NCBI RefSeq assembly: GCF_019679435.2
Contig: NZ_CP139781.1
Coordinates: 2,294,001-2,358,000 of the forward strand
DNA length: 64,000 nt
Direction of reading: 5' to 3'
Origin: Actomonas aquatica
Lineage (GTDB): Bacteria > Verrucomicrobiota > Verrucomicrobiia > Opitutales > Opitutaceae
The notes beneath the pieces are model-generated. The model saw only the letters and a list, made by a program, of their open reading frames with translations. It was not told where the DNA came from and ran no database searches. A program made the translations under genes and the position numbers. This document shows positions 1 through 9,058 of this stretch, one piece after another; position 1 is the stretch's first letter; every line of letters starts with the position of its first letter.

Positions 1-1
1 G

Positions 2-727
2 GTGCTGACCTCGCTGTGCGGATTGCTGGGCTTGGGCGCACTGACCGCGATCCTGCTGCCGGATCGTCTGGCCCGGCTGGCGGCGGTCGCTTTTTCGATT
101 TCGGTCGCCTACCTCGCGGTGATGTCGGTGCGGGCGACGGTGTTCCCTTGGTATGCGGTGCCGCCGATCTTTTTTGGCACGATAGCGTGGAGCCGATGGT
201 GGGCCGTGCTGGCCGAACGGGGCCAAATCGCACGCGGGGGAGCGGTGGCGCTTGCGACGCTCACGCTGGCCACCACCAGCTTCGGTTTCATTCGCTCGCT
301 GGAGGTCAACCGCTTGCAGCAGGAGCTTATCGAGAACCAAGTGCGCCGGCCGCTGGGTCTCTGGCTCGACGCCCACATGGCGCCGGACGACCGGGTGTAT
401 TTGGAGCCGATCGGATACATCGGCTACCATTGCCACGGCCGCGTGCTCGATTACCCGGGCTTGGTGAGTCCGGCTGTCGTGGCGGCCCGGCGTGAACACG
501 ACGCGGATTTCATTTCGCTCATCACCTATCTGCAGCCCGAGTGGCTGGTGCTGCGCCCGCGAGACCTGCCCTACGCGATGCGTGACGTGGACCTGTTGGA
601 GCACTACGCGCCGGCCGTGGAGTTCGACGTGCGGCCCGAACTCGAGGCCCGCGGCGTCGACCCCTCGCTGAGTTTTCTGTGGTTTGACGCGCACTACCTC
701 GTTTTCCGTCGTTTGCCTTCATCCTGA
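2..727 (+). CDS. C-terminal part of GT-C-like membrane glycosyltransferase (cut by window edge)
   Basis: The reading frame is open to the window edge, so the N-terminal part with the expected catalytic Asp/Glu loop is missing. What remains has about four hydrophobic segments in the first 100 residues and then a soluble tail of about 130 residues with LEPIGYIGYHCHGRVLDYPG, a pattern seen after the membrane domain of PMT/ArnT-like (GT39/GT83) lipid-linked sugar transferases. The next gene starts 8 bases after its stop, so it heads the + strand series of membrane proteins. The GT-C fold is inferred from layout and composition; substrate unknown. Confidence 0.6.
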   Translation: MLTSLCGLLGLGALTAILLPDRLARLAAVAFSISVAYLAVMSVRATVFPWYAVPPIFFGTIAWSRWWAVLAERGQIARGGAVALATLTLATTSFGFIRSLEVNRLQQELIENQVRRPLGLWLDAHMAPDDRVYLEPIGYIGYHCHGRVLDYPGLVSPAVVAARREHDADFISLITYLQPEWLVLRPRDLPYAMRDVDLLEHYAPAVEFDVRPELEARGVDPSLSFLWFDAHYLVFRRLPSS

Positions 728-735
728 TCGCCCCC

Positions 736-2199
736 ATGGACTCGACCAGCTCTTCCAAGATTCGTCCCGCGTCGGCCTCTTCGAGGCACGGATGGGAACG
801 TTTCGTCTGGGTGGGTGCGACGCTCGCTGCCGCGGTGTGGCTTTGGCACTGCTGGGCCTTTTTCAGCACCAGCAGTTGGAACGACATCCGCTTGGCGCCG
901 GCGGTCGCGCTCCACTACGGCCAAGCAATTTACCCCGGCCCCTCTGGTCCGCCGAACACGTGGATGTATGGTCCGCTGCCCATCTGGCTGCTGTGGCCCG
1001 CCGGCTGGTCCGGTTCCCCTGCCGCCGCGCTGGGAGTCGCCGCCACGATCAACGGACTCATCACCCTCGGTGCGATCATCGCGGTTTGTCGATTTACACC
1101 GCTCCCGTCCGGTTGGGACGCATCCCCTCGGCTGCGATGGACGGCCGCGCTGCTGGCCATCGCCATCTGGCCGAGAGCGGCTTGGCAGTTTATCCAGGCA
1201 GACAATCTGGCCGTCGCCTGCGGTCTGCTGGCCAATCTGTTGCTCATGCGGAGGCGTAGCGCAGCGGGTGACTGGCTGGCCGCGCTCTTCGCTACGGCGG
1301 CCCTGTTCTGCAAACAGACCTCGATCGCCGTGCCTCTCGCTCAACTGATCTGGTTATGGTCGAGCCGCGGTGCCCGTGCGAGCGTAGCCCATGCCGCGCG
1401 ACTCGCGGCAGCCTTGCTCGGGTGGTGCCTGCTCACCGTCACGCTCGAAGACCCGGGGGCCCTGCGGCTGTCGCTCTTCCAACTGCCAAGCGCGCTGCCC
1501 TGGGTGCAGGATCTCGCCGCGCGCCTCCGCGATGTGGCCCCGGCGATGGGCGTGCACCTGCTGCTGCCGGCCGTAGCTTATATCTGGATACGCCGACAGC
1601 GGCGATCCGCACTCACGGTCCTGCACCTCCCGTGGCTGTCCTGGGCGATTGCGGTGCCTCCCGGGCTCGCGGCCTTGCTGACCTACGGCGGAAACCTCAA
1701 CAGCCTGCAGGGTCTCGGGCTGTGGCTCCCGGCCGGACTCACCGCAACCCTGGCGGTCGCCCAGCGCACACGTTTGCGGCGCAACGCCCTGTGGATCGGC
1801 GTCGGCCTGGCCGTGGGACTCGTCGGCCTCCGCCTGGCGCTGGTTCCCGTCTGGGTGTGGGGACTCAACCACCCGCGCTACGCCCAGGCACAGACCATCG
1901 TGGAGACGTGGCCCGAGCAGGTTTGGTTCCCCTGGCACCCCTTGGTCACGCTCTATGCGGAAGGTAAACGCTACGCGGATGAGGATGGCTTGGCGGTCCG
2001 GGCACTGGCGGGCCGCCCTATCCGTCGCGATGTGCTGCGCGAACATCTGCCGCCCCGTTTTCACGCCATCGCATTGCCGGCCGGGACACCGCATTGGAGC
2101 ATCGCCTACGAACTCAGACCGGAAGTCTACACCCGTCACCAGCACGGAGAGTGGGGCATCGATGTCTGGCCTGCGTCCCCTCCTCCCGACACGCCATGA
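736..2199 (+). CDS. Polytopic membrane protein, GT-C-like
   Basis: 487-residue protein with about ten hydrophobic helices and an extracytoplasmic first loop containing NDIRLAPAVALHYGQAIYP, which fits the first periplasmic loop of GT-C glycosyltransferases (acidic residue near the end of helix 1, then Tyr/Pro). The C-terminal 90 residues are more polar. The stop overlaps the next start by ATGA, which implies translational coupling. No family can be named with certainty; a role in surface glycan or lipid modification is inferred from the neighbours. Confidence 0.65.
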   Translation: MDSTSSSKIRPASASSRHGWERFVWVGATLAAAVWLWHCWAFFSTSSWNDIRLAPAVALHYGQAIYPGPSGPPNTWMYGPLPIWLLWPAGWSGSPAAALGVAATINGLITLGAIIAVCRFTPLPSGWDASPRLRWTAALLAIAIWPRAAWQFIQADNLAVACGLLANLLLMRRRSAAGDWLAALFATAALFCKQTSIAVPLAQLIWLWSSRGARASVAHAARLAAALLGWCLLTVTLEDPGALRLSLFQLPSALPWVQDLAARLRDVAPAMGVHLLLPAVAYIWIRRQRRSALTVLHLPWLSWAIAVPPGLAALLTYGGNLNSLQGLGLWLPAGLTATLAVAQRTRLRRNALWIGVGLAVGLVGLRLALVPVWVWGLNHPRYAQAQTIVETWPEQVWFPWHPLVTLYAEGKRYADEDGLAVRALAGRPIRRDVLREHLPPRFHAIALPAGTPHWSIAYELRPEVYTRHQHGEWGIDVWPASPPPDTP

Positions 2200-3902
2200 G
2201 CTTCGGATTCAGTTTGTTCGCTGCCGTATTTTCTTCGGTTGGATTGGTGCTGGGCATCGGGCTTGGGAGCGTTCGGCTGCTCGGCTCGGCCTCGGCGCAA
2301 CGCGCGGTCGTCACTCCCTTTGCCGGAGTTCTCGGACTGCACGGCTTGGCCACCGTGTTCCATCTCGCCGGAGTCCCGGCGGGCGTCTGGCCTTGGCTCG
2401 TGACTCCTTTGGCGGCATGGGGTTGGTGGCAGGGCCGCGAGGAGATCGCGGCATGGCGCAAACAAACCGAAACGCGCGAGACTTTCCTGCTGTGGGCCGG
2501 AGTCGTAACGGTCGGGCTCCTGTGGTTAAGCATGATTCGCAACTACTCGGGCGGCGATTGGATTGGCGACTGGGCGGGTCATTTCCACCGGGCGCAGTAT
2601 TTCCTTCATCCCGAACAGGACTGGAGTTGGATGCTGGCCAGAGATCCGCTCGCCGGACGCCCCCCGCTGCAAAACCTTGTCACCGCACTCCTCCTTTCCG
2701 TGGCGGGCGAAAGCATGGCCCGCTACCAAGTCATCTCCCTGTTGCTCGGGTCTCTGGTGGTGCTGCCCATGAGCTGGTGGCTCACGCGTCTGGCCGGTGA
2801 CGGCGCCCCGAAAGCCCGGCGGTGGCTTGGCGCCTTTCTGGTCTGCAACCCGATGGTAATGCAGAACCTCACCTATCCGTGGACGAAATTGCTCACCGCC
2901 GCATGGGTCGTGATGGCCGTGGCGCTCGCTTGGCAGGCGATCAAAACACAGCGCGATCCAGTGCACTCCAGCTTGCTCGCGGCCGGAGCAATGGCGGCGG
3001 CCCTCATCACGCACTATTCCGCGGCCATCTTCGTCGTCGTGCTCGGCCCCGTTTTTGTCGTCCAACTGTGGCACCGCCATACCACCACTGTCTTCCGGCG
3101 TGCGACGGGGGGCGCGCTCGTCGTTGGCGTAGTGGTTTGCGCCACATGGTTTGGCTGGATCCTGCCGCGCACCGGCATCAGTGGGCTCTCCGCCAGCACC
3201 ACCACCGCCCAGTATCTGGCAGCCTCACAGGATTGGACCCAACCGTGGCGCATTTTCGGCGAGAATCTACTCCGCACCCTGGTGCCCCACTCCCTGTTAA
3301 CGCCACCGCCAGACGCGAGTGTTGCGACTGACTTTTGGGCGTGGCTCCGAGATCAATTTTTCCAGCTCTATCAAACCAACCTGACTTTTGCTCCAGGGTT
3401 GGCTGGACTGCTGCTCACTTGGTCCGCATTTCGGCACCTCTCCGCCAAGGGGGCCCGCGTTCTTCTGCTCGGAGCGCTGGTCGGGCTCGGCGTTTGGGTG
3501 CATCCCGCCCTATCCCGGTGGGGTCTGGCTCACATTTGCCTGCAACCGCTGGTGCTGCTGGGCTTGGTCGTGCTCGCGCGCCACGCTGCCACGATCAGCT
3601 CGTGGTGGCCCAAAGCGGTGCTTGGATTATTGGTGGTCGACGCGCTTTTGGGAATCGGACTGCAGATGACCGTGGAATCCATCCGCGTGACTCCCGCCAT
3701 GGTGGTGCTGCAGGAGGGGCGGCCGCTCTCCAACCTCTTCGGCCAGGCGATCCTGGCCAACTCCGGCGCGAAATTCGCCTTTGCCTACCAGTTCCTCGGT
3801 GACTTGTGCCCTTGGCCCGTTTGGCTCAACGGCCTTGGCGCTGTCGCCCTTACCGCGACCCTGTGGTGGCGCGCCGGCCGAGTCGCCTCCTCCTGCCCAT
3901 GA
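2196..3902 (+). CDS. Polytopic membrane protein, GT-C-like
   Basis: 568 residues from the ATG that overlaps the previous stop (ATGA); a longer frame upstream exists but runs back inside the preceding gene. It has about twelve hydrophobic segments and a periplasmic-type loop with SGGDWIGDWAGHFHRAQYF near residue 110, again an acidic loop after the first helices as in GT-C enzymes. The downstream gene starts by another ATGA overlap. Substrate not readable from sequence. Confidence 0.65.
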   Translation: MSFGFSLFAAVFSSVGLVLGIGLGSVRLLGSASAQRAVVTPFAGVLGLHGLATVFHLAGVPAGVWPWLVTPLAAWGWWQGREEIAAWRKQTETRETFLLWAGVVTVGLLWLSMIRNYSGGDWIGDWAGHFHRAQYFLHPEQDWSWMLARDPLAGRPPLQNLVTALLLSVAGESMARYQVISLLLGSLVVLPMSWWLTRLAGDGAPKARRWLGAFLVCNPMVMQNLTYPWTKLLTAAWVVMAVALAWQAIKTQRDPVHSSLLAAGAMAAALITHYSAAIFVVVLGPVFVVQLWHRHTTTVFRRATGGALVVGVVVCATWFGWILPRTGISGLSASTTTAQYLAASQDWTQPWRIFGENLLRTLVPHSLLTPPPDASVATDFWAWLRDQFFQLYQTNLTFAPGLAGLLLTWSAFRHLSAKGARVLLLGALVGLGVWVHPALSRWGLAHICLQPLVLLGLVVLARHAATISSWWPKAVLGLLVVDALLGIGLQMTVESIRVTPAMVVLQEGRPLSNLFGQAILANSGAKFAFAYQFLGDLCPWPVWLNGLGAVALTATLWWRAGRVASSCP

Positions 3903-6031
3903 GCCCACGTCCGCCCCGCCTCACTCAGTTACTCGGCTGGCTCGTGCTCCTGCCGCTGGCCGCACTCATCGCCTGGGCTGGCCGCAACCTCATGTTCTCC
4001 GTCTTCATGGTGTATGATGATGAAGGATACGTGCTCCTAAGCCTGCGTAACGCCTTCACCGCCGGAGCGCTCTACGACGAAGTTTACACCCAATACGGAC
4101 CGTTTTTTTACCTCTGGCACAAAGCCCTATCGACCCTGGGGGGCTGGGAATGGACGCATACCGCCGGCCGCTGGCTGACGTTGGGCTATTGGCTCGGCAC
4201 TGTGGGGCTGTGCTGGGACATCACGCGCAGACTGGTGCCTGCGCTGGTCGCTCAACTCTTCGCTCTCGCCGGCACCTTTGCCTACCTCTGGATCATGACC
4301 AACGAGCCTACGCATCCCGGAGGGATGATCGGCTTCTTGGTCGCTCTGGCCGCCTGGATCGGACTGCGGTGGGATCCGGCGCGCCACCCCGGGTCCGCGG
4401 CGGCAATCGCCGCCGTCGGAGCCGCGCTGGGTTTATCCAAGATCAATACCGGACTCTTCCTGCTCGCGGCCCTGTGGGGCTGGTTGGCACTCGCCAGTCG
4501 GGCGTCTCGCCTCGGTCGCATCGTCGCGCTCGTCACCGGCCCCCTGTTTGCGCTGGCGCCGCTGGTCGTCATGCACGGGCTGTGGCCCGCGCCGTGGGTG
4601 GTCACCTTCGCGCTGGTGGTCGCGGTCGCCCTCACCACCGTTGTATTCGTGGGTTGGCGACACCTGCCCGTGGTGCCGACAATCGCCCGCAGTTGGGCGG
4701 CGGCATCTGTCGGTGGCGTGCTCACTGCGACGGTCATCATCGGACTCACCCTGGCGCTCGGCAGCAGCCTCCGAGGGATACTGGAAGGCGTCTTGCTGGG
4801 TCCGTTGCGACATCCCGATGCTTATTGGTTCGCCTTCAATTGGCGTCCCGGGACGCGTTGGGCAGCGCTGCTGGCGGTCGGTCTCATGCTGCTCGCCTGG
4901 CGTCGACCAGAGTCCGCCCTGCTCCGGGTGCTGCTGCACGCCGTCCGGGCGGCGTTAATGCTCGCTGTGATGGCAGCCGTATTTGGGTGGGTGCCCCTGC
5001 TGCTACCATCGGCAGGCTTCACCTACGGGCTCCCTCTTGCGGCCTGTTTGGCGTATCCACTCGGTAACGACAAGTCTGCGCCCGGACGGCTGTGGCTCGC
5101 CCTGCTGGTCGGGTGGCAGAGTCTGCACGCGTATCCCGTCGCCGTCAGTCAACTCAACTGGGGAACCTTCCTTTGGGTGCCGTTGTTGGCCGCGGGCGTC
5201 GAAGACTCATTGCGCGACCTCCCGCTCGGATCAACGCGGGACTGGACGCGACGCGCCGTGGGCGCGATTGGTTTGGTGGTAAGCCTCACTCTGGCCGGCA
5301 CCATGGCGCTACAGGGCCATGTCCACCGCCAGCAGGGCGAGGCGTTGGGCTTGCCGGGCGCCGAAGATCTGGTGATGCCGACCGCCACGGCGGTGCCGAT
5401 CCAAATCATGACCCTCAACGCCCGCCACAACACTGATCCCCTCTTCACCTTTGCGGGTGCCTACAGTTTTAATCTCTGGAGTGGAGTGCGCACGCCGACA
5501 CGGGCGAATGTCACGCACTGGTTTTCGCTGCTTCACGACAATCAAAAACAAGCCATCATCGACGAATTGGAAGCGTCTCCCCGCGCCGGTGTCATCGTCC
5601 AGCTCGACCTCCTGCGATATCTGCAGGACCAAGGGCGCCGGGTGGAAGGTCCTCTGGTTGATTACCTGCGCAGCCACTTTTCGACCGCACTCGAAATAGA
5701 CGGTTACGCCCTCTGGCTGAAAAACGGCCGCGAGGTGCCCCTCCTCGGCGTTGCCCGCTGGGCCACGTCCTCTCGTCGCCTTGATTTTAACCTGCCGGAG
5801 CCGCTGCCTGTGTTGAGCGCCTTTGAGTTGTGGATCTACACGGGAGCCGAACGGGCTCTGGTGAGCCGGTTTTCGCCTGACGAGGTGTCGCTCGAGCCCG
5901 CTACTTCGGGCTCCGACGAGCCACTTTTCAGCTATCACCTGATTCTCCCCGACCGGGCGCCGATCGTGGACGGGCTGCTGATTCTGCGCGACCGCGACGG
6001 TCAGCCTGCGCACATCCTGCGCACCTACTAA
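3899..6031 (+). CDS. Large GT-C-like membrane protein, paralogue of the gene at 6820-9048
   Basis: 710 residues from the ATG that overlaps the previous stop. After the first helix it has FMVYDDEGYVLLSL, an acidic DDEGY loop typical of GT-C glycosyltransferases acting on polyprenyl-phosphate sugars. About eleven hydrophobic helices are followed by a soluble periplasmic domain of about 220 residues (FNLWSGVRTPTRANVTHWF). The gene at 6820 shares the DDEGYVLLSL, QYGP, LWSGV.TPTRAN and DGYALW blocks, so the two are clear paralogues. Its stop overlaps the stop of the convergent methyltransferase gene. Confidence 0.75.
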   Translation: MSPRPPRLTQLLGWLVLLPLAALIAWAGRNLMFSVFMVYDDEGYVLLSLRNAFTAGALYDEVYTQYGPFFYLWHKALSTLGGWEWTHTAGRWLTLGYWLGTVGLCWDITRRLVPALVAQLFALAGTFAYLWIMTNEPTHPGGMIGFLVALAAWIGLRWDPARHPGSAAAIAAVGAALGLSKINTGLFLLAALWGWLALASRASRLGRIVALVTGPLFALAPLVVMHGLWPAPWVVTFALVVAVALTTVVFVGWRHLPVVPTIARSWAAASVGGVLTATVIIGLTLALGSSLRGILEGVLLGPLRHPDAYWFAFNWRPGTRWAALLAVGLMLLAWRRPESALLRVLLHAVRAALMLAVMAAVFGWVPLLLPSAGFTYGLPLAACLAYPLGNDKSAPGRLWLALLVGWQSLHAYPVAVSQLNWGTFLWVPLLAAGVEDSLRDLPLGSTRDWTRRAVGAIGLVVSLTLAGTMALQGHVHRQQGEALGLPGAEDLVMPTATAVPIQIMTLNARHNTDPLFTFAGAYSFNLWSGVRTPTRANVTHWFSLLHDNQKQAIIDELEASPRAGVIVQLDLLRYLQDQGRRVEGPLVDYLRSHFSTALEIDGYALWLKNGREVPLLGVARWATSSRRLDFNLPEPLPVLSAFELWIYTGAERALVSRFSPDEVSLEPATSGSDEPLFSYHLILPDRAPIVDGLLILRDRDGQPAHILRTY

Positions 6032-6768
6032 CGGCGCCGCGCCACCAGAATGGCGCTCACGCCAAACGGTGCCCACAGGCCCCGCACCGCGGGGGTCACA
6101 AAGGCCCAGCGAGCAAAACGGTTGATCCATGCCGGTGGCACCCGGTCTTCACTCCGGACCGACTTCCCCAATCCGATTTTCCGCAAAAGCGAACGTCCGC
6201 GTCGCAGCAGCAGCACCGCCGGGAAGGCCAAGGTATTGGTGTAGTTGGTGTGTTCGATCACCCAGTCTTCAGCCGGAAACAAGGCTCGCAACTGAGCCAA
6301 TCGATAGCGGCGAAAGTGGTGTAGCACCTCATCCCATTCGCTCCACAACAACATGAACGCCGGCACGGTCACTACCACCGCTCCACCCGACCGCACCACC
6401 CGTGCAAATTCGCGCACCACCGCACGGTCGTCCGGCACATGCTCCAGCACATCGAGCGCGGTGACCATGTCGACCGATCCGGCTCCCAAGGGAATGCTGT
6501 CGCCCGACAAACCGATCACCTGCTCCGCCGAAAAACGCTGCCGCAATCGCTCGATCGACTCCTCATGGTCATCCAAAACCACCACCTGGCAGTGGTCTTG
6601 CATTTCATCGGCAAACGCTCCGGTGCCGGCCCCACAATCTAGCAGCAAGGCGTCTGGTTGTAGCACTCCCGTGCGACGCAGCCATGAGCGCACGATGGTG
6701 CGCTTCCCAGCGTAATACCAGTGCTCCGCTTCGACGGCGGCAAGATTGTCGTATTCAGCGGACTCCAT
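6028..6768 (-). CDS. Class I SAM-dependent methyltransferase
   Basis: 246 residues. Motif I LLLDCGAGTGAFADEM (about residues 41-56) binds S-adenosylmethionine, and LDVLEHVPDD about 70 residues later is the usual motif of Methyltransf_11/25 enzymes. The C-terminal 60 residues contain a hydrophobic stretch (NTLAFPAVLLL) that could dock on the membrane, common in methyltransferases of lipid or glycan assembly clusters. It lies antisense between two paralogous glycosyltransferase genes; its last 4 bases overlap the end of the preceding + strand gene. Substrate unknown. Confidence 0.8.
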   Translation of the reverse strand: MESAEYDNLAAVEAEHWYYAGKRTIVRSWLRRTGVLQPDALLLDCGAGTGAFADEMQDHCQVVVLDDHEESIERLRQRFSAEQVIGLSGDSIPLGAGSVDMVTALDVLEHVPDDRAVVREFARVVRSGGAVVVTVPAFMLLWSEWDEVLHHFRRYRLAQLRALFPAEDWVIEHTNYTNTLAFPAVLLLRRGRSLLRKIGLGKSVRSEDRVPPAWINRFARWAFVTPAVRGLWAPFGVSAILVARRR

Positions 6769-6819
6769 GCTGGCGCTTCACTCTTGTCCGCAGGCTCCGG
6801 GGGGCTAAAAGGCCTGTCG

Positions 6820-9048
6820 ATGAAATTATGGCCGCGGGCAACGTTCTCAGCCCTAACCCGGCGGGGAGGGTTAATGGTCGAGGCCAGTGCCTTGATCATC
6901 CTTGCTGGCGTATTGGCCTGGGCCGGACAACGGCTGCTGTTCTCCACCTTCATGATTTATGACGACGAGGGCTACGTGTTGCTCTCGCTGCACAACTACC
7001 ACCTAGACGGTCAACTCTACGACCAAGTCTTTTCCCAATACGGCCCTGGTTTTTTCGCGGTGATGGATGGGCTCTCTCGTCTCGGCCACTTTGACTGGAC
7101 CAGCGCAACCGCCCGCTGGGTCACCTGGGGAATGTGGCTGGGCACGGCGGCCTTTCCGGCTCTCTTGGTGGGCCGCACCGCCCGCTCACTCACCACCGGA
7201 ACCCTGACCTTTGTGGCGACGTTTGCCTTTATGTGGGTCATGATTCGGGAACCGAGTCATCCCGGCGGACTCATCGGGCTGTTGCTCGCTCTAGGTGCGT
7301 GGCTGGGCAGTCGCCGCGATCCGGCGACGCATTGGCCCACCGCCGCCGCGCTGGGCGGCATAGGGGTGATCCTGCTACTCACCAAAATCAACGTAGGTGT
7401 CTTCTTCCTGACCAGCGCCGGGGGATGGTTGCTGGCGCACGCGCTCAGCGGACGCGCACGCACCATTGCCGTGTTGGCTACCGGCCTGTGGATGGTGCTG
7501 ATGCCCGTCTTGCTGATGCGAAGGCTTGCGCACGAGGCGTGGGTGCCGGTCTTCATGCTCCTGGCCGCGCTCACCGGAGTGGCGTTATGGATAACCGTGG
7601 TCCGGCAAGCGTCACCCTCAGCGCGCCCGCGCAACATCGCGGTGATGATCGCGGCGGCCTGCGCCGTGGCCTTGAGTGTGCTGGCGCTTACCCTCGCGCG
7701 CGGCACAAGCCTCGCCTGGCTCTGGCGCGGCGTGATCCTGGATCCGTTGGAACAGACCAGCGTCTATACGTTCGCGTTCGATTGGCTGCCCGGCTCGATC
7801 GCGTTCGCCGCCGTGACCTGCCTCTTCGCCGTCACCCAGGATCGTTTGCCCGCCAAGATCCGATCACGCGTGCTGGTTTCAGTGAGACTGCTCGGAGCCA
7901 TTCTGTTGGGGTTAAGCTTTTTGGGTGGTGTTGGACTAAGTGCTTCGGCCTTGGCCATGTCGTTTGGACCGGGCTTGGCGGTTTTCTGCGCTTTGTCGCT
8001 TCCAGGCATCAAGCCGGAAGACCGGAGCGACCGTGTGCGCCGCTGGTTGGCGTGGTTGCTTGCGGCTCAGTTTCTGCACGGATTTCCCGTGGCTGGCAGT
8101 CAGGTTAACTGGGCCACGTTCCTCCTGGTGCCGCTCGTGGTGCTCGCAAACCTCGATTCGGCCCGCCTGCTCCGCACCAATCAAGCAACCACGCGACACC
8201 GACTCCGTTGGGCAGCGGTGGCAGGCTCGTTGCTCTGCAGTGGCATCATCTCCCACAAGCTGGTGGCTACGGCTCGCTTCCAGCAGGCCTCCGGGGAGCG
8301 CCTGAACTTCCCCGGCACCGGAGCGATGGTCGTGACCGACGAAGTGGCCTTCGCGCAGCAATCGATTGTGGCCACCGTCGGCGCACAGGCGGACATGCTT
8401 TTCAGCCTACCCGGCACCTACAGCCTGAATTTATGGAGCGGTGTGCCCACCCCGACCCGGGCCAACGCCACGCAGTGGTTCAACTCGCTTTCCCCAGAGC
8501 GGCAGGAGCAGATCATTGCGCGCTTGGCCGGAGCCAACCGTCCGGCGGTGGTGGTGCAGCTCAACGTGCTGCAGCTGTTGGTGGACAACGGATTCAGTTC
8601 CGCCGGCCCGCTCGCCGACTACCTGCGCAACCATTTTCACCCCGTGTATTCAGTCGACGGTTACGCTTTGTGGGCGCGATCAGACCAATCCTTTACGCCG
8701 CTCAACCTGGCCCGACACGACGGCGAATTCCTAAACATAAGCTTGGCCGAGCTGGCCGCGCCGGTGGCCCGTCTGGACTGGTGGCTCCTGCATCCCGCCG
8801 GCTCCATTCCGGTGGACTCAGTCACCCCGGCAACCGGGCGGCTCGAGATGGCACCGCTGAATCCAGACAGATCTTCCAACAAAGCGCAGGGGCCTTGGCA
8901 AACAGGCTGGCGCCAGCCGCCGCCACCGGGTCCGGTGCAGCTCCGTTTGCGCGCCACGCCCCCGGATGCCCCCGTCGGTGCCCGTTGGCTGCTGTGCTTG
9001 GTCGATGATCAAAACCGGCGACTCGCCGCGGTGCGCTATTTGCCCTAG
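6820..9048 (+). CDS. Large GT-C-like membrane protein, paralogue of the gene at 3899-6031
   Basis: 742 residues from the ATG at 6820, chosen because it lies outside the divergent methyltransferase gene, has AAAAGG about 8 bases upstream, and gives an N-terminus of about the same length as its paralogue. It has FMIYDDEGYVLLSL after helix 1, about eleven further hydrophobic segments, and a soluble C-terminal domain with LWSGVPTPTRANATQWF. An ATG at 6874 is an alternative start. Probably a lipid-linked sugar transferase; acceptor unknown. Confidence 0.72.
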   Translation: MKLWPRATFSALTRRGGLMVEASALIILAGVLAWAGQRLLFSTFMIYDDEGYVLLSLHNYHLDGQLYDQVFSQYGPGFFAVMDGLSRLGHFDWTSATARWVTWGMWLGTAAFPALLVGRTARSLTTGTLTFVATFAFMWVMIREPSHPGGLIGLLLALGAWLGSRRDPATHWPTAAALGGIGVILLLTKINVGVFFLTSAGGWLLAHALSGRARTIAVLATGLWMVLMPVLLMRRLAHEAWVPVFMLLAALTGVALWITVVRQASPSARPRNIAVMIAAACAVALSVLALTLARGTSLAWLWRGVILDPLEQTSVYTFAFDWLPGSIAFAAVTCLFAVTQDRLPAKIRSRVLVSVRLLGAILLGLSFLGGVGLSASALAMSFGPGLAVFCALSLPGIKPEDRSDRVRRWLAWLLAAQFLHGFPVAGSQVNWATFLLVPLVVLANLDSARLLRTNQATTRHRLRWAAVAGSLLCSGIISHKLVATARFQQASGERLNFPGTGAMVVTDEVAFAQQSIVATVGAQADMLFSLPGTYSLNLWSGVPTPTRANATQWFNSLSPERQEQIIARLAGANRPAVVVQLNVLQLLVDNGFSSAGPLADYLRNHFHPVYSVDGYALWARSDQSFTPLNLARHDGEFLNISLAELAAPVARLDWWLLHPAGSIPVDSVTPATGRLEMAPLNPDRSSNKAQGPWQTGWRQPPPPGPVQLRLRATPPDAPVGARWLLCLVDDQNRRLAAVRYLP

Positions 9049-9058
9049 GACCCTTCCC

